64,000 bases of DNA. It comes from Microbacterium sp. Leaf288 (GTDB lineage Bacteria; Actinomycetota; Actinomycetes; Actinomycetales; Microbacteriaceae). The stretch is taken from assembly GCF_001422925.1 (NCBI RefSeq), contig NZ_LMNI01000012.1, positions 917,894-981,893 on the forward strand, in the 5' to 3' direction. The position numbers were made by a program, and so were the translations under genes. Shown one piece after another: positions 27,801 through 33,616 of this stretch. Numbering within the stretch: position 1 is the first letter of the stretch; the number at the start of each line of letters is the position of its first letter. Under the pieces are notes generated by a model, which was given only the letters and a program-made list of their open reading frames with translations, was not told where the DNA came from and did no database searches.

Positions 27801-30800
27801 GGCTCTCGGAGAGGGTATATTCCGCTCCGGGCATGACCGCTCCGGATGCCGTTCCCTGCCCCGTCACCGAGGTCTGCCCCTGGGCGGCCGCCGTGAGCGT
27901 CCACTGGTCGGGCATGGCAGAGCCGGCGCCGTTCTTGTTGTCGACGATCTTGACGAGGTTCAGCGTCGGCTTGATCGCGCGGTTGGTGAAGGTACAGGTC
28001 ACGTTCGCGCCGTTGGCGACCGTCACCGTCTTGTCCTGCAGCGAGGTGCCGCCGGTCGAGCAGACGAGGTTCGTCCACTCGTAGCCGGTGATCTGGTTGA
28101 TCTCGTTGAGCGTGTAGACGCCCGCCGGGACATCCTTCGTCTCGTTGTGGTTGAACGTCAGGGTCGCGTCCTGGCCACGCTTGGCCGTGAGCTTCTGGTT
28201 CCAGTCGCTCGGGACCGCGGAGCCGCCGTTGCTGTCATCGACGACCTTGACGAGCGTGAGCTTGCCCGGCTTGTCGTCGTTGGTGAAGGTACATGTGACG
28301 TTGTCGCCCGGCTTGAGGGTCAGCGTCGGGCTGTCCTTGGTGGTGTTCGCGTAGCCCGTGCAGGAGAGCGTCGTCCAGTCGTAGCCGGCGATCACCGACT
28401 CCGAGAGCGTGTAGACGACGCCGGCCTTGACGTTCTGGTTCGAGACCGCCGGAGTGCCCGTCACGCCGCTGAGGCTCGGGCCACCGGGGGTGTTCGCCTC
28501 GAGTGTCCATGCGGTGTTGGCCGCGGTGCCGCCGTTGTTGTTGACGACCTCCTTGACGAGGGTCAGCTTCGGCGCCACGTCGTCGTTGACGAAGCGGTAC
28601 ACCGGCGTGTCGAGGCCGGCGACCTGGACCATCCAGTTGCCCTGGCCGTTCTGGCGCGGGTACCCGTTCGGGTCGGCGCTGGCCACGACATCGACCCACG
28701 ACCCGTTCACCAGCTGCTGCAGCTTCTGGAACTGGTAGCCCGCCACGCTCGACTCGGTCAGCGTGTAGGTGTGACGCGGGCGCACCTGGAAGGTGCTTTC
28801 GGCGACCGGCGTCTCAGAACCGTCCACCGTGGTCGCTGACAGCCCGGCGAGGATCGCCGGCGTTCCGGTCAGCTTCCAGTCGTCGGCCTCCGCCGAACCG
28901 CCGTTGTCGTTGACGACGTGCTTGAGCAGCGTCAGCGAAGCGGTCTGGTTCACCAGCGTGCATCGCACGTTGTAGCCGAGCGGCACGTTGACACCGCCGT
29001 TGATGCCGTCCGAGTAGCCGCTTCCCTGCACCGGGTTGCCGTTGCCGTCGACCTGGATACAGGTGGCCGAGCCGCTCGAGAGCGGGTTCGACTGCAGGTT
29101 CGTGCGGTTGTCGGTCTGCGCGTACAGCGGGCTGCCGTTCGTCTCGAACAGCTGGTAGCGGGCGTCCGGCGTGACGTCGTGCTTGACGCCGGTGGTGCCG
29201 GGCGCGAAGGCGATCGGCGCGGGGACGTCGGTGCTCTGCGCGTTGAGGGTCCACGACGACGCCTGAGCGTTGCCGCCCTGCACCTGCTTGACGAGGGTCA
29301 GAGTGCTGCGGCAGGTCACGTTGTTGGTGATCGTCGCAGTGTTGTGCTCCTGGCTCAGCGCGACCTGGTAGCCCGAGCCCAACGCGGTGTTCATCGACGC
29401 GCCGTTGACCTCGGTCACGCGGGCGTCATTGGTGCACAGCTGCGGGTCGATCAGTCCGACCGTCTCGGTGAGGGTCGTCGAGTTGCCCTGCGTGTAGCCG
29501 CCGCGGGTGACTCCCCATCCCTGGGGCGTGGCGGTGGCGTTGCCGGGACCCGTGAGGCTCAGCTGCGAGGTGAGTCCGCCCGGCTGCGCGCCGTTGGCGT
29601 ACGCGGTGCCGTTGACGACCCACTTCTTTGTGACCGTGATGTCGGCCTCGGGGCTCGGTGCCCGGTTGTAGACGATGCAGTTGACAGCCTCCGTGCTGGG
29701 CACGTTCACAGCGAAGCCCAGCGCGCCCTGGTTGGTCACCGCCACGGCTGCGTTCGTGTTGAGGTTCTTGCAGACGGCGTTCGCCCCGTTCACCTGCGTG
29801 AGCGTGAAGCCGGTCTGCTGCGTCTCTGTGACCGTGATGTTGCCCTGCGTGATCCCACCGCCGAAGTTCAGCGGGTAGGTCACGGTGCCGGTGCCGTCGG
29901 CGGTCGTGGTGCGGTTCGCCGTGGGCGTGGTCACACCCGCGGTGTTCGAGACACCGGCGAACTGCCAGCCGGCGCCCGCGGGAGTGGCGCCCGCGATCGA
30001 GCCCGCCGGAGCGGTGTTCGGAACGATCTGCTTGGTGACCGTGAGGTTGCCCTGGCAGTTGCCGAGCGCGAGGTTGCGGAGCGCCGCGCCGACGGCGCTG
30101 TAATCGGCCGTCTGGTAGTAGTCCGCGACGGCGCCGTTGCTGCCGGTGTACGCGGTCGGGCCGGAGATGGCGCGGATGTTCAGCGCGTTGTTCGCGCCCG
30201 TCGCACCGGCGCCGACGCCGAACGCAAGGACGCGGGTGCCTGCGGCCTTGAGCGCGTTGGCAGAGAAGACGCCGTTCTCGGTCTCACGGAAACGGTTGTC
30301 GCTGCCGCTGCCCTGGTAGGGCTGGTTGTAGGTGGTCGGGTTGCCGTCGGTGATGATCACCGCGACATCGAACTTGTTCGCGCCGGTGTTCGACGAGGCC
30401 GCGATGCCGAGACCGCGGTCCCAGTTGGTGCCGCCGGACGACGTCCAGCCCGAGTACCGGTTCTTGAAGGTCGTCCCCTGGCCGGCGGTCGAGACCGACA
30501 CGAGGTCGGGGTAGTTCTGCGACGCGCCGGCGCCCGGCGTCTGCCATGAGAACGAGAACAGTGACATGCGCGAGGGCGTTCCCTGCAGCGCGTCGACGAA
30601 GGTGTTGGCAGCCTGCTTGAGGTTCGGGAGCGCGTCGCCGACCGAGCCCGAGATGTCGAGGATCAGCGCGACGTCCAGACCACACGCCGGGGCGAGCGTG
30701 GGGTTGTTGCGCGACTGCTGCCAGATGCCGCCCGATGCGTTGTCCGCGTCGCCGGAAGCCAGCATGAAGTCGTTCGCGTTCTGCGACGAGTAGGTGTTGC

Positions 30801-31626
30801 CCGCGCGCAGCAGCGAGCCGGTGCGGAACTGGTAGGCCAACTGCGAACCGGCGCCACTCGCCCCACCGACGCGAAGCACGGGGTTCATGTAGTAGCCGGA
30901 CGGGACGCTCGATTGGACGACCCAGTAGCGGGCGTCGCGGTTCGCGCCGTTGTTGCCCGTGTTGGGCACGACGAACGAACAGTCGCCGTCGGCGTCGGAG
31001 GTGCACTTGGCCCATCCGTCAGCCGTGCCGGCGACGCCGTCGGGACGGGTCCCGCTCGGCGAGTTCACGCCCGTGTTGAGCAGCAGCACGACGCCCATGA
31101 GGTTCGTCACGCCGGTGATCCCGGTGCGGTCGGATCCGACCTTCACCGTGATCACGGCCTGGCCGGCACCCGGCTCAGGCACCGAGAGAACGCCGACGCC
31201 GGCGTCCTCGGTCGACGGCGCCACGCGCGACTGCGACTGGTCGGTCTTCGACTCGTCGCTCTGCGTCTCATCCGCGGGCGGATCGGTCGACTCCTCCGAC
31301 GGCGCCGGAGCGGGCTCCGCGGGCGCGGGTTCGGCCGGGGCGGGCGCCGGGTCGGACGGTGCCGGCTCAGCCGGCGTCTCCTCGGCAGGAGGAGTCGATT
31401 CCTCCGGAGGAGTCGTCGCTTCGGTCGACGGCGTGGGCGTCGGAACGACCTCCGCGATCGCCGGAGTGACCCCCGTGAAGATCAGCGCGCCCGACAGCAG
31501 CGTCGCGATTCCACCGGCGTACCACCGGTGCCTCATCGTCAGCTTGCGGTCGCGCTCACGCGCCTCCCGAAGCCTCCGCCGCACTCCCGAGCGTGCCGAA
31601 CCGTCAATTCCCCAGTGCCCAGACAT
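21820..31626 (-). CDS. Giant vWA-domain wall-anchored adhesin-like protein with LPATG signal
   Basis: 3268 residues, presumably exported and sortase-anchored. Layout: extended basic signal region 1-58 (MRHRWYAGGIATLLSGALIF, cleavage near PAIA), Pro/Ala/Glu/Ser stalk about 60-140, a domain at about 150-310, a von Willebrand factor A domain about 316-525 with MIDAS residues DISGS (324-328), T400 and D427, prealbumin-like repeats about 526-1320 (openings like LTLVKEVVNNNGGTA), ten repeats of about 143 residues (1326-2755) each with a GFFN-(V/T)AT segment between two Cys, a DUF11 domain, the PFLGW module (2916-3069), another DUF11 domain, and LPATG (3228-3232) with a membrane span and RRRR. The ATG at 31626 follows AAGGGGAAA. 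An adjacent TTG would add one residue. The vWA domain suggests ligand binding; the partner is unknown. Confidence 0.88.
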   Translation of the reverse strand: MSGHWGIDGSARSGVRRRLREARERDRKLTMRHRWYAGGIATLLSGALIFTGVTPAIAEVVPTPTPSTEATTPPEESTPPAEETPAEPAPSDPAPAPAEPAPAEPAPAPSEESTDPPADETQSDESKTDQSQSRVAPSTEDAGVGVLSVPEPGAGQAVITVKVGSDRTGITGVTNLMGVVLLLNTGVNSPSGTRPDGVAGTADGWAKCTSDADGDCSFVVPNTGNNGANRDARYWVVQSSVPSGYYMNPVLRVGGASGAGSQLAYQFRTGSLLRAGNTYSSQNANDFMLASGDADNASGGIWQQSRNNPTLAPACGLDVALILDISGSVGDALPNLKQAANTFVDALQGTPSRMSLFSFSWQTPGAGASQNYPDLVSVSTAGQGTTFKNRYSGWTSSGGTNWDRGLGIAASSNTGANKFDVAVIITDGNPTTYNQPYQGSGSDNRFRETENGVFSANALKAAGTRVLAFGVGAGATGANNALNIRAISGPTAYTGSNGAVADYYQTADYSAVGAALRNLALGNCQGNLTVTKQIVPNTAPAGSIAGATPAGAGWQFAGVSNTAGVTTPTANRTTTADGTGTVTYPLNFGGGITQGNITVTETQQTGFTLTQVNGANAVCKNLNTNAAVAVTNQGALGFAVNVPSTEAVNCIVYNRAPSPEADITVTKKWVVNGTAYANGAQPGGLTSQLSLTGPGNATATPQGWGVTRGGYTQGNSTTLTETVGLIDPQLCTNDARVTEVNGASMNTALGSGYQVALSQEHNTATITNNVTCRSTLTLVKQVQGGNAQASSWTLNAQSTDVPAPIAFAPGTTGVKHDVTPDARYQLFETNGSPLYAQTDNRTNLQSNPLSSGSATCIQVDGNGNPVQGSGYSDGINGGVNVPLGYNVRCTLVNQTASLTLLKHVVNDNGGSAEADDWKLTGTPAILAGLSATTVDGSETPVAESTFQVRPRHTYTLTESSVAGYQFQKLQQLVNGSWVDVVASADPNGYPRQNGQGNWMVQVAGLDTPVYRFVNDDVAPKLTLVKEVVNNNGGTAANTAWTLEANTPGGPSLSGVTGTPAVSNQNVKAGVVYTLSESVIAGYDWTTLSCTGYANTTKDSPTLTLKPGDNVTCTFTNDDKPGKLTLVKVVDDSNGGSAVPSDWNQKLTAKRGQDATLTFNHNETKDVPAGVYTLNEINQITGYEWTNLVCSTGGTSLQDKTVTVANGANVTCTFTNRAIKPTLNLVKIVDNKNGAGSAMPDQWTLTAAAQGQTSVTGQGTASGAVMPGAEYTLSESQNVSGYTAGDWSCYITGSDPRVAFPVDDDVVVPVVGKNVTCEITNTAIPAEGGIVKKVRAGSPQQIAAGPDAGKWQIVYDITVTNQSRTSTLFYSLTDALQLGAGITASSAAWTGPNGTSGPFTLPAGTATLATNASLAPQTNVNQPLATHVYTVTVIADVAPSAAGATSSVCTSTEPKRAFLNTATLTVDGKPTTVQDCAQPVFPTIVKVGTNPASQNPDASWNIQYTVTVGNPSATTALQATLSDAFPAAPAGWTLDPNSWTVTAVGSAPAPAASPYAPGSATIWAGTLPANTSYAYTVTGKLVPSTSATSIGDCAAEAGLKNKATVTSGQVVKDATGCVSIVLPPVTVVKSNAGVVTQISLTQWEILYDVTVQNSSQTTATVYTLTDTPQPGAGWTADPSSGWVPTADQPPVPAPNTPIAAGASHTFKYRMVVNRNAQVENPSLTCDLSNGGGFFNRATVTFPGGTATDTGCATPGTPTIVKTGKPATANEDGTWTISYEVAVSNASGKTLYYSLTDTPPAAPAGTALSNWKVTGPNASAAWPTPNVIAAQSIANGATHTFTITATVTITGTLSPVANACGEGTATGVAIVNTATVTNGVSTTNDDGCTSVNPRPVQIEKSDGVVSQGVDGIWAIEYEVTVSNPNPLPSVYTLTDAPQFDATSFEILTQGWEGSPDTTDVPIAANATGADAHVYTYVVTAKSKIDPVPPSGLRCTENGGGFFNVATVTFPGGSDSDSGCAIPAKPTVQKTARESVQNTETGKWTLSYEVSVTNGTGVDLWYSITDTPDVLPAGVSGGEWAATGPVATGGGSGTLNPAWDGDGVVQFATGLIPTGATHTYTVSRTVSVAASVEDSALDCENEGGGIWNSSTVTNGVGGNTSEDCAQIDRPTVDIAKTVTGTKQLEDGTWEITYDVVVTNSSTTLAAVYSLDDTLEFGGDIEIVDASWTGPTGLGDFAGPAWSATLATDQVLAPKVDAAGVDTYTVTAHANIDAEAWDGDTLVCKDDEGPSAGGFLNVATVTVNGEAIPADDCSEPKLPTFQKIGVSAAQDEDDASRWLVTYELRVTGSGYDTFYSLSDTPAFAPGIDVISGVAQRTDTDPVGTPIPVTAGTDFVTDEPLGATDEPHVYTIAWLVDISDTFDPDLAACEGEGTGFFNTAVLSIGEIEIPGEDCIPVEERVYPVPTKTVTSTTQDPETGDWTIVYEIDVTLAGEGPQNPKGLSAEYDLTDTLEFGGDINIGSAEWEFDGTSHDFAGPDSTETLANDRTIDAGETHTYTVTVVASVTKEAIDGRTDCISGEGPEAGGFLNTALLTSGGSETPVDACSEPVFPTIEKHGGQTTDNGDGTWDIEYIVTVSYPVSDSDPLPESVAYDLTDAPALPAGVELDGDWHAEAWTGVTPDPTNPTWNGSGTWTVVDDGELTPENKVHTYRVFATVEVAEPPAGAPQACRDTESSGILIPNVGTVTSGEYVKSDDGCQVVHYDDVKIEKTASNLPEEGSVEPGDIFTYELTVTNLGTRVAKNVVVTDPIPDRLEVTGIELPAGWVNDNSPNLVDENGELSVSTPTLAVGASATIKVNVTFTEVEGDVIDVGTGEPPATPAAIEEFVNTACVEADIDAVESNNCDTNEIPVRDISVIVYTKCVGDAPFLGWSVSKSQTLLAEPIDFFWEPVNPDVKPTTTPANVTLSQPGGTLTWADEISWPGAAFTPSGISIDYPGWRAIEVTDIVPGSNPTQYYLPGTSNVMTPAQQAEFIFNGLILDPSELDFAWRGNTEVTLSVNPSETFSTSYPPATPECFVARHTEVQIEKTASVEKTEPGKSFSYTLDVANVSDDAAAEGVVVTDQIPADIKITEVNWTGKGDADAFPNWQSCEVTGQNGSGYGGTLTCVLFGPLQPINSDNGGTSVAPRITLSATVNPASKANTINNIAVVDYHTFGDPDDPGRDSDDATVLLSSLPATGGSPMLPIILLGLVVMLTGAAVVAVSRRRRGEVKPTL

Positions 31627-31752
31627 CAAGGTTTCCCCTTCTCGCTGATGTCAGCTCAAGGGGACCCCGAATTTCCCGGTCGGACTCCCCAAGTGTGCGT
31701 TCCCATCCGGTGTTAACTCCCCAGTCGCACCGGACGCACGTAGCCCACGGTC

Positions 31753-31782
31753 AAGCTATCGGCGCTTCGGGCGGGACGTCAA
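31753..31782 (-). promoter_or_regulatory. Promoter of the 3268-residue surface protein gene
   Basis: On the minus strand TTGACG (31777-31782), 18 bases, TAGCTT (31753-31758). The leader would be about 118 nt. The -35 element is identical to that of the next giant gene at 21741-21746. Two TGGGGAG boxes lie downstream at 31685-31692 and 31717-31724 (CTCCCCA on the plus strand). Confidence 0.65.
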
Positions 31783-31825
31783 GTCTCAATCTTCACGCGC
31801 CGATCACGATCACCCCAGGAAACAC

Positions 31826-31855
31826 GAAGCGGCCCGGGTCTCCCCGGGCCGCTTC
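31826..31855 (-). terminator. 13-bp hairpin terminator after the small Rv0909-like gene
   Basis: Arms 31826-31838 (GAAGCGGCCCGGG) and 31843-31855 pair exactly with loop TCTC, 12 bases after the stop codon at 31868. Confidence 0.8.
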
Positions 31856-31867
31856 TCGATGATTCCG

Positions 31868-32086
31868 CTACTGGTTGCCGACTGCTCCGTCGACGTTCCC
31901 GCGGACGTCGTCGACCGTGTCGTGGTGCTCCTCCGGCACGACCTTCTTGGCGAGACCTGAGGCGCCGTCGAGCACCTTGTCGCTGATGTCCTCGGCCTGT
32001 TCGGACTTGAGGAACTCGCCGATCTTGTCCTTGTTCTGCTCGTACAGGCCCTTGCCCTGGTTGACGAGGTCGTCGAAACCGCCCAT
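31868..32086 (-). CDS. Small charged protein, Rv0909/MT0933 antitoxin-like
   Basis: 72 residues, highly charged and predicted helical (GGFDDLVNQGKGLYEQNKDK ... VPEEHHDTVDDVRGNVDGAV). The pattern of an amphipathic K/D/E/G-rich helix with QNKDKI resembles the actinobacterial Rv0909/MT0933 family annotated as an antitoxin. No toxin gene is adjacent, so a stand-alone role is at least as likely. ATG at 32086 with AAGGAG 8 bases upstream is preferred over the ATG at 32104, which lacks a good ribosome binding site. It sits between the tuf terminator and the surface protein block and has its own terminator. Confidence 0.6.
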   Translation of the reverse strand: MGGFDDLVNQGKGLYEQNKDKIGEFLKSEQAEDISDKVLDGASGLAKKVVPEEHHDTVDDVRGNVDGAVGNQ

Positions 32087-32208
32087 GCTCGCTCCTTCGC
32101 GCACCCCCCGGCGAGGCGCCCAGACCCATCCTGTCGGGACGGATGCTGCGGCGGAACCCCTTTGCGCACGGTCAGTCGCGTGCGCATCTCAGACGCCCCG
32201 CAGACGCG

Positions 32209-32242
32209 GAGAAGCCCCCGGGATCACTCCCGGGGGCTTCTC
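32209..32242 (-). terminator. 14-bp hairpin terminator after tuf
   Basis: Arms 32209-32222 (GAGAAGCCCCCGGG) and 32229-32242 pair exactly around a 6-base loop. It closes the str operon 22 bases after the tuf stop. Confidence 0.85.
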
Positions 32243-32264
32243 GCAGCAGTTGCGCCGAAGAACC

Positions 32265-33458
32265 TTACTTGAGGATCTTCGTGACCGTGCCGGCGCCGAC
32301 GGTGCGGCCACCCTCACGGATGGCGTAGCCGAGGCCCTCCTCCATGGCGATCGGCTGGATCAGCTCGACCGTCATGTCGGTGGTGTCGCCGGGCATGACC
32401 ATCTCGGTGCCCTCGGGCAGCGTGATGACGCCGGTGACGTCGGTGGTGCGGAAGTAGAACTGCGGACGGTAGTTCGTGAAGAACGGGTTGTGACGGCCGC
32501 CCTCCTCCTTGGACAGGATGTACGCCGTGCCCTCGAAGTTGGTGTGCGGGGTGACCGAACCGGGCTTCACGACGACCTGGCCGCGCTCGACGTCGTCACG
32601 CTTGGTGCCGCGCAGGAGCAGACCGCAGTTCTCGCCGGCCCAGGCCTCGTCGAGCTGCTTGTGGAACATCTCGATACCGGTGACGATCGTCTTCTGCGTC
32701 GGGCGCAGACCCACGATCTCGACCTCGGAGTTGATGGCCAGCGTGCCACGCTCGGCGCGGCCCGTGACGACCGTGCCACGGCCGGTGATGGTGAAGACGT
32801 CCTCGATGGGCATGAGGAACGGCTTGTCCTTGTCACGCACCGGGTCGGGGATCGACTCGTCGACCGCCTCCATGAGCTCGAGGATCTTCGCGGTCCACTC
32901 GGCGTCGCCCTCGAGAGCCTTGAGGCCCGAGACGCGGACGACCGGAGCGTTGTCACCGTCGAAGTCCTGCGACGAGAGGAGCTCGCGAACCTCGAGCTCG
33001 ACGAGCTCCAGGATCTCCTCGTCGTCGACCATGTCCGACTTGTTCAGCGCGACGAGCAGGTAGGGCACGCCGACCTGCTTGGCGAGCAGCACGTGCTCAC
33101 GCGTCTGAGCCATCGGGCCGTCGGTGGCGGCGACCACGAGGATCGCGCCGTCCATCTGAGCGGCACCGGTGATCATGTTCTTGATGTAGTCGGCGTGACC
33201 CGGGGCGTCGACGTGGGCGTAGTGACGCTTCGGGGTCTCGTACTCGACGTGCGAGATGTTGATCGTGATGCCGCGCTGACGCTCCTCGGGAGCCGAGTCG
33301 ATCGACGCGAAGTCGCGCTGCACGTTGGTGGCCGACGGGTACGTGTCGGCGAGCACCTTCGAGATTGCGGCGGTGAGCGTGGTCTTGCCGTGGTCGACGT
33401 GACCGATCGTTCCGATGTTCACGTGCGGCTTGGTGCGCTCGAACTTGGCCTTAGCCAC
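32265..33458 (-). CDS. tuf: Elongation factor Tu
   Basis: A 397-residue GTPase delivering aminoacyl-tRNA to the ribosome. G1 GHVDHGKT, the RGITI switch, G3 DAPGHADY (Ala in place of the usual Cys) and G4 NKSD are all present, and the C-terminal domains include GRGTVVTGRAERG and the terminal GRTVGAGTVTKI. The start is GTG at 33458 preceded by GAGGAGGA. A 158-bp gap with a hairpin separates it from fusA, so tuf may be partly uncoupled from the upstream genes. Confidence 0.98.
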   Translation of the reverse strand: MAKAKFERTKPHVNIGTIGHVDHGKTTLTAAISKVLADTYPSATNVQRDFASIDSAPEERQRGITINISHVEYETPKRHYAHVDAPGHADYIKNMITGAAQMDGAILVVAATDGPMAQTREHVLLAKQVGVPYLLVALNKSDMVDDEEILELVELEVRELLSSQDFDGDNAPVVRVSGLKALEGDAEWTAKILELMEAVDESIPDPVRDKDKPFLMPIEDVFTITGRGTVVTGRAERGTLAINSEVEIVGLRPTQKTIVTGIEMFHKQLDEAWAGENCGLLLRGTKRDDVERGQVVVKPGSVTPHTNFEGTAYILSKEEGGRHNPFFTNYRPQFYFRTTDVTGVITLPEGTEMVMPGDTTDMTVELIQPIAMEEGLGYAIREGGRTVGAGTVTKILK

Positions 33459-33573
33459 TGGGTCCTCCTCAGGACGTTCGTGTAGAGGTTCCGGGCGCTG
33501 GTGTGCGCCGGTCGTCTACGGGGATATCTCCACCTTAGTAGAGACGGTTCTGTTGATTCTGTGTGAAGTTGTG

Positions 33574-33609
33574 CCGTCGGGATGCCGCGTCACCGAGGCA
33601 TCCCGACGG
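33574..33609 (-). terminator. 13-bp hairpin between fusA and tuf
   Basis: Arms 33574-33586 (CCGTCGGGATGCC) and 33597-33609 pair exactly around a 10-base loop, starting 7 bases after the fusA stop. It may attenuate read-through or protect the fusA 3' end. No strong separate tuf promoter is evident in the remaining gap. Confidence 0.6.
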
Positions 33610-33616
33610 AAAAGGG

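Noticed and set aside
31868..32086. Toxin-antitoxin module
   Set aside because: Only the small Rv0909-like protein is present. No toxin-sized gene lies on either side.
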